From NCBI RefSeq assembly GCF_029338295.1, contig NZ_CP119792.1, forward strand, positions 310,001-374,000: a stretch of 64,000 nucleotides of DNA, read 5' to 3'. The position numbers were made by a program, and so were the translations under genes. Under the pieces are notes generated by a model. It ran no database searches. It was not told where the DNA came from and worked only from the letters and a program-made list of their open reading frames with translations. Shown piece by piece: positions 44,136 to 51,226 of this stretch. The DNA comes from Haladaptatus sp. QDMS2. GTDB lineage: Archaea > Halobacteriota > Halobacteria > Halobacteriales > Halococcaceae. The first letter of the stretch is position 1, and each line of letters starts with the position of its first letter.

Positions 44136-45118
44136 CGACGCCGCTCGGCATCCTCTCTGCGGCTCACGTCCACACCGACAGTTACGCACGCCTGCTCTCT
44201 AAGATGGACACAGTCGAACTCGTCGGCGTGGCCGACACCGACGACGAACGCGGACGGGAGTTCGCGACCCACCACGGCATCGAATCCCTGCCAACTGACA
44301 CGCTACTGGACCGCGTGGACGGCGTCGTCGTCTGCTCGCCGAACGCCATGCACGACCGGTGGATTCGCGCCGCTGCCGAGGCCGGCGTGCACGTCCTCTG
44401 TGAAAAACCGCTCGCGACGAACGTCGAGACGGCCACCGACGTCGTGAGAATCTGCGAGGAGGCGGGGGTCCACCTTGGGCTCGCCATGCCGCTTCGATTT
44501 TGCGACGCGGCGCAGGCGGCGAAGGCCAGACTCGACACCGGCGACCTCGGCGCGGTGCGGGCGGTGTCGGGGACGAATCGCGGGCAGATGCCCGGTGGCT
44601 GGTTCGCCGACCCCGACCTCGCCGGCGGCGGGGCGGTGATGGACCACACCGTCCACATCGTGGACCTCGTCTACCACCTGACCGGCCAGCGCGTGACCGA
44701 GGTGTACGCCGAGGTGGACACGCGATTCCACGAGATTCCGGTCGACGACGTGAACGTCTTGTCGATGGAACTCGAAGACGGCACGCAGTTCCTGCTCGAC
44801 GGATCGTGGAGCAGACCCGAACACTGGCACACCTGGGGAGACGCGACGGTCGAACTACTCTGTGCCGACGGCGTGCTGTCGGTGGACTGCTTCGACCAGT
44901 CGCTCGCCCACACCGCAGACGACGGCGACGAGCCGGGCCGGCGCACCCAGTTCGTCGGCACCGACCCGAACCGTGGCCTGCTCGAAGACTTCGCCACAGC
45001 GGTCGCCGAGAACCGTCCGCCTGCCATCCCAGGAGCAGACGGCGCAATGGCCACGGCGGTCGTCGCGGCCGCCTACCGCTCGGCGGAACGCGGCGAGCCG
45101 GTCGCCGTGGAGTACTGA
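44132..45118 (+). CDS. Gfo/Idh/MocA family oxidoreductase (copy 5)
   Basis: This member of 328 residues opens LGILSAAHVHTDSYARLL, as in the copy at 41138. It has CEKPLATNV, SGTNRGQMPGGWFADPDLA and AGGGAVMDHTVHIVDLV, with the catalytic His in the last motif. It is coupled to the preceding copy by an ATGA overlap. The order copy 4 - copy 5 repeats the types seen at copy 1 and copy 2, which suggests that a two-dehydrogenase module was duplicated. Confidence 0.9.
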   Translation: MTTPLGILSAAHVHTDSYARLLSKMDTVELVGVADTDDERGREFATHHGIESLPTDTLLDRVDGVVVCSPNAMHDRWIRAAAEAGVHVLCEKPLATNVETATDVVRICEEAGVHLGLAMPLRFCDAAQAAKARLDTGDLGAVRAVSGTNRGQMPGGWFADPDLAGGGAVMDHTVHIVDLVYHLTGQRVTEVYAEVDTRFHEIPVDDVNVLSMELEDGTQFLLDGSWSRPEHWHTWGDATVELLCADGVLSVDCFDQSLAHTADDGDEPGRRTQFVGTDPNRGLLEDFATAVAENRPPAIPGADGAMATAVVAAAYRSAERGEPVAVEY

Positions 45119-45183
45119 CGTCGCGGCGACGACTCGTTTTTGCGGGCACCAAGAACTATACACTGCGTGGTCGTCGTCTGCCC

Positions 45184-46146
45184 ATGGAGTCAGTTAGACT
45201 CGGTTCGACCGGTATCAAGACCGCACCGCTCTCTCTCGGGACGTGGCGCTTCGGCCTCGAACGCGACGGCGTCCTCGAAACCTCCCGGGAGGAGGCCCAC
45301 GAACTCCTGGACGCCGCCTACGATCGCGGCATCGATTTTATTGACACGGCGAACTCCTACGGCGGCGGCCGCAGCGAACAGTGGATTGGTGAGTGGCTCG
45401 AAGACGTGGACCGCGAAGACGTGGTCCTCGCTTCGAAGGTGTACTGGGCGATGCAAGGCGGTGAGAGTCGGAACCTCTCGCGGAAGAACATTCGCGCGGA
45501 AATCGAGGGCAGTCTCGACCGCCTCGGCACCGACTACCTCGACATCTACTACATCCACGCGTGGGACCCTGAAACCCCGATAGCAGAGACGCTGTCGGTC
45601 CTCTCTGACCTCGTTCGCGAGGGGCGCGTCCACTACCTCGCGGCGAGCAACACCGCCGCCTGGCAGTTGACGAAGGCGCTCTGGCAGAGCGACGTGCACG
45701 GCTGGGACCGCTTCGAAATCGTCCAGCCGAAGTTCAACGTCGCGTATCAAGAATCACCCGACGAGGTGCTCTCTGTGTGCGCAGACCAGGACCTCGCGGT
45801 CTGTCCGTACTCGCCGCTCGAAGGCGGCTTCCTCACCGGAAAGTACGAACGCGACGGCGACGCTCCGTCCGACTCACGCGGGGCGCGAGAATCCTGGGAG
45901 AGGCGCTTCGAGGACCGCCAGTGGCGGGTGCTCGACGAGGTTCGCGACATCGCGGACGTGAAAGAAGTGACGCCCGCACAGGTGGCGCTGCGCTGGCTCA
46001 TCGACCAGGAGGCGTACACCTGCGTCCCCATCGTCGGGGCGCGAAGCGTGTCGCAACTCGACGAGAACGTCGGAGCCACGGCGTTCGAACTCTCAGGAGA
46101 GGAACGCACTCGCCTCACGGACGCCTACGAGGGGGAGTCGGCGTAG
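45184..46146 (+). CDS. Aldo/keto reductase
   Basis: This AKR family protein of 320 residues resembles KCNAB/YghZ-type members. The catalytic tetrad positions are visible: Asp in GIDFIDTANSYGGG with the Tyr, Lys in VVLASKVYW and His in YYIHAWD. NADPH contacts lie in VCPYSPLEGGFLTGKY and the C-terminal VPIVGARSVSQLDENV. It would reduce a keto-sugar or aldehyde, the counter-step to the many Gfo/Idh/MocA oxidations. A CTATACAC element at 45153-45160 is spaced for the ATG at 45184. It converges with the IclR regulator gene. Confidence 0.92.
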   Translation: MESVRLGSTGIKTAPLSLGTWRFGLERDGVLETSREEAHELLDAAYDRGIDFIDTANSYGGGRSEQWIGEWLEDVDREDVVLASKVYWAMQGGESRNLSRKNIRAEIEGSLDRLGTDYLDIYYIHAWDPETPIAETLSVLSDLVREGRVHYLAASNTAAWQLTKALWQSDVHGWDRFEIVQPKFNVAYQESPDEVLSVCADQDLAVCPYSPLEGGFLTGKYERDGDAPSDSRGARESWERRFEDRQWRVLDEVRDIADVKEVTPAQVALRWLIDQEAYTCVPIVGARSVSQLDENVGATAFELSGEERTRLTDAYEGESA

Positions 46147-46147
46147 C

Positions 46148-46153
46148 AAAAAA
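46148..46153 (-). terminator. T6 run (minus strand) after the IclR gene
   Basis: AAAAAA on the plus strand reads as T6 on the minus strand, 15 bases past the regulator's stop codon and between two converging genes. Confidence 0.35.
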
Positions 46154-46168
46154 GCGGGAAACAGAGAT

Positions 46169-46933
46169 TCAGAGCGAGGTCGCGTTGATTTCGATGACGT
46201 TGACGGTGTGGTAGATTAGCTCCGAGATTTCCTCGAGTCGGTCGTCCGACATTCGACTCGTCGGGCCGATGACGCTGATGGCCCCGTAAACGCCACCGTC
46301 CTGATTGCGGATGGGCGCGCCGACGCCGACGAGACCCGGAATCGTCTCCTCGCGGTTGTAGGCGAACCCGGTCTCTCGGACCTGTTCGAGTTCGTCGCGC
46401 AGTGCCTGTTCGTCGGTTATCGTCTCGTTGGTGAGCGACTCGAAGTCGGTCGCTTCGAGGATGGCGTTCAGTTCGGACTGGGGTTTGTACGCGAGAATTG
46501 CCTTGCCCACGGCGGTGTGATAGAGATTGTTGCGATAACCGACGTAGAGTTGCGTGCGCACGGCCTGCTCGCCGCTCGCCTTGTAGAGACAGATACCCTT
46601 GTGCTGTTCTTCGACGGTGAACAGCGCCAGTTCGCCGCTTTTTTTGGCCAGTTCGTCCACCTCGTCGGTGACGAGGTCGTAGAGGGCGTGGCGGTCTCTC
46701 ACGCGGTGGGCGACGTCGATAAAACGCAGGCCGAGGCGGTACTTGCCTGCGTCTTTCACGACGTAGCCGTTTTGTCTGAGCGTCGCCAGGTGACAGTGAA
46801 CCGTCCCCTTCGAGATGCCAAGTTCGTTCGCCAACGCCGTCACACCCACCCGGTCGTGTTCCTGGAGCGCGTCGATGATATCGAGGGACGTCTGGACCCC
46901 CTTCACCGGATTGCGCGCTTCGTTCGTCATCAT
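46169..46933 (-). CDS. IclR family transcriptional regulator
   Basis: This regulator has 254 residues. A winged helix-turn-helix at about residues 10-75 contains VGVTALANELGISKGTVHCHLATL, and the effector-binding GAF-like domain contains LYHTAVGKAILAYKP and VGVGAPIRNQDGGVYGAISV. IclR proteins in haloarchaea often control sugar catabolism loci by binding a small metabolite. It is the only regulator in the polysaccharide region, so it is the natural candidate for local control. Two adjacent ATGs (46928-46933) are possible starts. Its promoter holds a TTTATG element and an inverted repeat that may be the autoregulatory site. Confidence 0.93.
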   Translation of the reverse strand: MMTNEARNPVKGVQTSLDIIDALQEHDRVGVTALANELGISKGTVHCHLATLRQNGYVVKDAGKYRLGLRFIDVAHRVRDRHALYDLVTDEVDELAKKSGELALFTVEEQHKGICLYKASGEQAVRTQLYVGYRNNLYHTAVGKAILAYKPQSELNAILEATDFESLTNETITDEQALRDELEQVRETGFAYNREETIPGLVGVGAPIRNQDGGVYGAISVIGPTSRMSDDRLEEISELIYHTVNVIEINATSL

Positions 46934-46965
46934 TGTTTGCTAGCATCTCACGATTCGAGCATAAA

Positions 46966-46984
46966 TGTTTGGGATTAACAAACA
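46966..46984. promoter_or_regulatory. Inverted repeat in the IclR promoter
   Basis: TGTTTG and CAAACA are separated by 7 bases, directly upstream of the regulator gene's TATA-like element (near 46957-46963 on the minus strand). Its position would let the regulator affect both its own gene and the divergent LLM operon. This is a candidate operator by position only. Confidence 0.35.
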
Positions 46985-47115
46985 CCTTGATTCGAACGAC
47001 CATCCTCGTGGAGTTGAGAAATGCTGGCAGAGCGCGAACCGCGCGGCGTCGCCGGCCGTTTTGGACGGAGAAACGAGGCCGGTGCGTGGTGGTTTCGATG
47101 GCCGGAGGCACAAAC

Positions 47116-47123
47116 TATAATTA
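47116..47123 (+). promoter_or_regulatory. TATA-like element for leader ORF of the LLM operon
   Basis: TATAATTA is centred about 26 bases upstream of the mini-ORF ATG at 47145 but about 105 bases from the LLM start, so it points to a leaderless mini-ORF transcript. Confidence 0.5.
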
Positions 47124-47144
47124 ACCAGTTATCCAACGATTCCC

Positions 47145-47228
47145 ATGGCTCATCTCACGAGACAGTGTCTAGCACGAACCGGCCGACGCGCCACGGGAGA
47201 CCGGTGGACCACGGTGGTCGCCCGATGA
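47145..47228 (+). CDS. Mini-ORF, 27 codons, overlapping the LLM gene start
   Basis: The peptide starts MAHLTRQCLARTGRR and ends DRWTTVVAR. Its ATG is at the right distance from TATAATTA for a leaderless mRNA, and its TGA overlaps the LLM gene's ATG (ATGA). It is basic like the other three leader ORFs. I infer translational coupling; whether the peptide itself matters is unknown. Confidence 0.42.
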   Translation: MAHLTRQCLARTGRRATGDRWTTVVAR

Positions 47229-48202
47229 AGTTCGGCGTCTTCCTCAATCAGTACTACACGGAAGCCGGTGAGTTCACCGAAGCGGACCTGTTCGAGCAGG
47301 CCGACCTGATGGAAGCGGTCGGCTTCGACTCTGCCACCGTCGGCGAACGCCACGTTCACGAGGAGGGGTTCGTCGAACCGATTACGGCCCTCGCCGCCCT
47401 CGCCGCCCGAACCGAGTCGCTCGAACTCGGAACCGCGGCGATGCTGCCCGCCCTCTACAACCCGCTTCACCTCGCAGAGCAGGTGGCGATGATAGACGAG
47501 TTCTCCGGCGGCCGGATGAACTTCGGAGCGGCGCTTGGCTACCGCGAGCGCGAACTCGCCCCCTTCGACGTGGAGATGGACGAGCGCGTGGGGATGTTCC
47601 TCGAATCGCTGTCCGTGCTGCGACGGCTCTGGACCGAGGATTCGATCACCCACGACGGCGACTACTGGTCGTTCGACGACGTGTTCATCAACCCGCGACC
47701 CGACGACCTGCCAATCTGGATTGGTGGCCACGCCGACATCGCCATCAAGCGAGCGGCCTACCGGGGCGACGCCTGGATTGCAAGCGCCTCCTCGACTACC
47801 GAGGACCTGCGACACCAGATTGGCGTCTACGAGGACTCGCTGGAAGAATTCGGCATGTCCCGCGAGGACAACGACGTCATCCTGATGCGCGATTGTTTCG
47901 TCGCCGATTCGGTCGAAGACGCTCGCGAGACCATCGAACCGTACCTGCTCAATCTCTACGAACTGTACGCCCGCTGGGGGCAGACGTACATGGACGAACA
48001 CGAGGTGTCGGTCGATTACGACGAACTGAACGAGAAGTTCGTCATCGGGTCGCCGGAAGCGTGTATCGAGCAACTGCGCGAATACGAGGACCTCGGGGTG
48101 GACCACGTCCTCATCCGGTGTCAGTTCCCCGGCCAGCCACAGGATACGACTCTCGCCTGCCTCGAACGGTTCGGCGACGAAGTCATCCCGGCGTTCAGGT
48201 GA
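47225..48202 (+). CDS. LLM class flavin-dependent oxidoreductase
   Basis: This bacterial luciferase-like TIM-barrel protein has 325 residues. It begins MKFGVFLNQYYTEAGEF and contains VGERHVHEEGFVEP, FSGGRMNFGAALGYRE and PIWIGGHADIAIKRAAYRG. It is a different branch from the LLM protein at 2774. Such enzymes use FMNH2 or F420H2; in a sugar locus a monooxygenase or dehydrogenase role on a keto-sugar or aglycone is possible. It overlaps the leader ORF and is followed after 4 bases by a Gfo/Idh/MocA gene, forming a two-gene operon that is divergent from the IclR gene. Confidence 0.88.
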   Translation: MKFGVFLNQYYTEAGEFTEADLFEQADLMEAVGFDSATVGERHVHEEGFVEPITALAALAARTESLELGTAAMLPALYNPLHLAEQVAMIDEFSGGRMNFGAALGYRERELAPFDVEMDERVGMFLESLSVLRRLWTEDSITHDGDYWSFDDVFINPRPDDLPIWIGGHADIAIKRAAYRGDAWIASASSTTEDLRHQIGVYEDSLEEFGMSREDNDVILMRDCFVADSVEDARETIEPYLLNLYELYARWGQTYMDEHEVSVDYDELNEKFVIGSPEACIEQLREYEDLGVDHVLIRCQFPGQPQDTTLACLERFGDEVIPAFR

Positions 48203-48206
48203 CCAC

Positions 48207-49262
48207 ATGACCAAACGCATCGGTTACGTCGGCCTCGACCACCACCACCGCGCGCCCTACATCGAGAGCATCCAACACTTGGACGCCGAGGTGACTGCCG
48301 TGGCAGACCCGGACACCCACCCCGAGGACGTGGAGGCAGATTCACTCACGGAGGTTCCCTACTACCGCGATGTCCCGTCACTGCTCGACGGGGCGGACGT
48401 GGACCTGCTCTGGGTGACCCTCTCGAATCGCGAGACCCCCGCCGCCATCGAAGCGGCGGTCGAACGCGGCGTGGACGTGTTCACCGAAAAACCAGCGGCC
48501 CGCTCTGCGAGCGAGTTCGAACCGGTTGCCGAGGCTGTCGCCGCGAGCGACGCGACGGTCGGTTTCTCCTACGCCTGGCGAGGCCACCCCTTCTCGAAAC
48601 GGCTGGCCGACCTCGTGGCGCGAGGGCACTTCGGAGACGTGAAGTCGTTCGACGTTCGGTTCGTCGCCTCGCAGTTAGCCACCCGAAACACGGACCACTA
48701 CCTCTTCGACCGGGCGGCGAGCAGGGGCGGCATCGTCCAGTGGCTCGGCGTCCACTGGATCGACCTCGTGCCCTGGGTTCTCGACGACCCCATCGTCCGC
48801 GTCAACGCCCGAATGCGGGCCGACACGCCCGCCGTGGACGTCGAAGACGGAGCCGTTCTCCAGTTCGAAACCGCCTCGGGCATCCTCGGTTCGCACACCT
48901 GTGGCTACTACCTCGGCGAGGGACGCTACGACACGGAAGTGAAACTCTACGGAGAACAAGGAAGCGCCTCGTGGGACCCAATGGGTCCGACCTTTGGTTT
49001 CGATGGAGAAACCGAACTCCACCTGTCGAAGACCGACGAAACGGGCCGCCACCATGAGGAACAACTCGTCCACGACTACCGACCCGTCTCCGGCTACGGC
49101 GGCGAGTGGGGCCTCGCGTTCATGGACCAGTTCCTCGCCGCCTGCGACGGCCGCGCGTCCAACCCGGCTGACGTGACCGACGCGATGCGCGTCCTGCGCG
49201 TCCTCGACGCCGCCTACGAATCAGACCGGACCGGCGAGTGGGTAGCCGTCGAGAGGGAGTAG
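48207..49262 (+). CDS. Gfo/Idh/MocA family oxidoreductase (copy 6)
   Basis: This member of 351 residues starts RIGYVGLDHHHRAPYIESIQ, with TEKPAARSA as the EKP motif and GGIVQWLGVHWIDLVPWVL in the substrate domain. It belongs to a different subgroup from copies 1-5. It is co-transcribed with the LLM gene 4 bases upstream, which suggests the two enzymes act on the same molecule. It converges with copy 7, whose stop lies 17 bases beyond. Confidence 0.9.
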   Translation: MTKRIGYVGLDHHHRAPYIESIQHLDAEVTAVADPDTHPEDVEADSLTEVPYYRDVPSLLDGADVDLLWVTLSNRETPAAIEAAVERGVDVFTEKPAARSASEFEPVAEAVAASDATVGFSYAWRGHPFSKRLADLVARGHFGDVKSFDVRFVASQLATRNTDHYLFDRAASRGGIVQWLGVHWIDLVPWVLDDPIVRVNARMRADTPAVDVEDGAVLQFETASGILGSHTCGYYLGEGRYDTEVKLYGEQGSASWDPMGPTFGFDGETELHLSKTDETGRHHEEQLVHDYRPVSGYGGEWGLAFMDQFLAACDGRASNPADVTDAMRVLRVLDAAYESDRTGEWVAVERE

Positions 49263-49278
49263 GCGGAGTTACGACGGT

Positions 49279-50256
49279 TCAGGACTGGACGACTGTTTTT
49301 CGTTCGCCGGTTCGGTACAACGCTTCGACCACTCGCTGGACCGAGAGGGCTTCTTCGAGCGTGCCGTTGGCAGGCGGGACATTTCGTTCGACGGCAGCGA
49401 GAAATGCCTCGTCCTCGGGAGCCAGCCAGTCTGAGGTCTCAGTTGAAACTGTCTCCGCCGCAGCCCCGTCGCCGGGGAAGACGCGAAGCGTCTGAGTGGC
49501 GATATCGAGGTGTGCGCCGCCCTCGTCGCCGCGGACGACGAGCGACTGGGCAGATTCGCAGTGGGCCGCCCAGGAGACTTCGAGCGCGAGGCTCTGTCCG
49601 CTTTCGAACCGGACGAGGCCGCTCGCGCTATCCTCTACGGGCAGTGGGTCGCGCTCGGTGCGGACACAGCCGAACGTCTCGGTGACCGCCGGAAAGTCGA
49701 GGACGGCCATCGCGAGGTCGAGGACGTGAATGCCCACGTCGAGCAGCGCACCGCCGCCGGCAAGGTCGGGGTCGGTGAACCAGCCGCGTTTTGGCGCACC
49801 CTGGCGCCGAAGGTAGTTCGCTTCGACGTGGTGTACCGTCCCGAACTCGCCGCGTGCTGCTCGGTCGAGCAACTCGGTGACGGCGTCGTAGTAGCGCATG
49901 ACCAGCCCCACCGTGCAAAAGGCGTCGCTGTCTCGGGCAGCGTCGGCAATTCGCTCTGCGCTTTCGAGCGTGTGCGCGAGCGGTTTTTCGACGAGCACGG
50001 GGATGTCACGGGTGAGGGCTGAAACGGTAAACTCCTCGTGGAAGGCGTTCGGGACGGTGACGACGACGCCGTCAAGGCCGTCTTCGTACATCGCTTCGTG
50101 GTCGGCGTACACTTGCGTCTCGAACCGGTCTGCGAAGGCGGCGCGAGCGTCGGCGTTGATGTCCGTGCCCACGACCATCGCTCCGGCGTTAGTGAGGCGG
50201 CTAGCGTGATTCGACCCCATCGTTCCGAGTCCAACGACTCCGATGCGTGGCGGCAT
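49279..50256 (-). CDS. Gfo/Idh/MocA family oxidoreductase (copy 7)
   Basis: This member has 325 residues. The Rossmann motif is RIGVVGLGTMGSNHASRL, the EKP motif is VEKPLAHTLE, and AGGGALLDVGIHVLDLAMAVL carries the family catalytic Asp/His positions. It starts at the ATG 50254-50256 with a GTTATACC element about 27 bases upstream. That promoter overlaps the end of the isomerase gene, so it can be expressed alone or by read-through. Inositol- or glucose-type substrates are typical of this subgroup, but none is assigned. Confidence 0.9.
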   Translation of the reverse strand: MPPRIGVVGLGTMGSNHASRLTNAGAMVVGTDINADARAAFADRFETQVYADHEAMYEDGLDGVVVTVPNAFHEEFTVSALTRDIPVLVEKPLAHTLESAERIADAARDSDAFCTVGLVMRYYDAVTELLDRAARGEFGTVHHVEANYLRRQGAPKRGWFTDPDLAGGGALLDVGIHVLDLAMAVLDFPAVTETFGCVRTERDPLPVEDSASGLVRFESGQSLALEVSWAAHCESAQSLVVRGDEGGAHLDIATQTLRVFPGDGAAAETVSTETSDWLAPEDEAFLAAVERNVPPANGTLEEALSVQRVVEALYRTGERKTVVQS

Positions 50257-50288
50257 ACACGACAAAACAGGAGCGGAGGGTATAACGA

Positions 50289-51158
50289 TTATGTGCCGGC
50301 AGCTTCGATGAGCGCGGTGAGGCGTTCGTACTCTTCGCGCGCGATTTCCTCGTCCGTGAGCGACGCGGAGGGCGGGATGTGGCACTCGTTGGTGAGGTAG
50401 CCGTCGTAACCCATCTCGGCGAGCGTTTCGACGACCGCGTCGTGGTCTGTGTCACCCTCGCCGAGCAGGGTCGGTTCGTACCAACCCATCCCCTTTCGCG
50501 TGTCGATTTCGAATCTGCCCTCCCCGTCGCCGTCCGGGACGGCGCGTTCGTCTTTGACGTGGACGTGACAGAGACGGTCGCCGAGTTTCTGGACGGATTC
50601 TGCCCCGCTCGGGACGTGTGAGATGTACATGTTCCCGGCGTCGTGGATGGCACCCACATTGTCGCAGTCGACCATGTCGAGGAAGCGAAGCGCGTCCTCG
50701 CTCGATTCGACCAGCGTATTGCTGTGAATCTCGATACCGAGTGCTTTGCCGTGGTCGGCAGCCACGTCCGCAGCCTTCTGATACCACTCGGCGGCCGTCT
50801 CGTAGTCGGCGTCAGTGGCCTTGTACGACCCCGGCCCGCCAGGCCCGTGGCGGATGAGACTCACGTCGAGCACGTCGGCCAGTTCGCAATAATGTTCGAG
50901 TTCGTCGAGTTCTGCCTGCCGTTCCGCGTCCGACTTCCCGACGTAGCCGCCCGTGTAGGTGGCGATACACGGGACGGTGAGGCCGAGGTCGTCCAGGTGT
51001 TCGCGCAGGTCGCGAGCCTCGTCGAGCGTGGTTTCCGGGCCGAGGTGGTTCGCAGACCCCGTCAGTTCGACGCCGTCGTAGCCGATGTCCGCGGCGAGTC
51101 GGCAGGCGTCCTGCAGGGACTGGTCGCTAAACACCTTCGTGAGGATGGCTGTCTGCAT
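50289..51158 (-). CDS. Sugar phosphate isomerase/epimerase (AP endonuclease 2-like TIM barrel)
   Basis: This xylose isomerase-like TIM-barrel protein has 289 residues. Metal ligands appear in GIEIHSNTL, AIHDAGNMY, LCHVHVKDE and LTNECHIPP. The family includes tagatose epimerases, inosose dehydratase (IolE), hydroxypyruvate isomerase and subunits acting on 3-keto-glycosides. Its position just upstream of a Gfo/Idh/MocA gene on the same strand is the usual pairing for inositol- or keto-sugar catabolism. A GATACAAG element lies about 27 bases before the ATG. Confidence 0.88.
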   Translation of the reverse strand: MQTAILTKVFSDQSLQDACRLAADIGYDGVELTGSANHLGPETTLDEARDLREHLDDLGLTVPCIATYTGGYVGKSDAERQAELDELEHYCELADVLDVSLIRHGPGGPGSYKATDADYETAAEWYQKAADVAADHGKALGIEIHSNTLVESSEDALRFLDMVDCDNVGAIHDAGNMYISHVPSGAESVQKLGDRLCHVHVKDERAVPDGDGEGRFEIDTRKGMGWYEPTLLGEGDTDHDAVVETLAEMGYDGYLTNECHIPPSASLTDEEIAREEYERLTALIEAAGT

Positions 51159-51226
51159 CCCGTGTACGTCTCGTGGCAACCGTCTTGTATCTTCGGGAGG
51201 CGTCGAGAACCCTCTCGACGGCCGCG

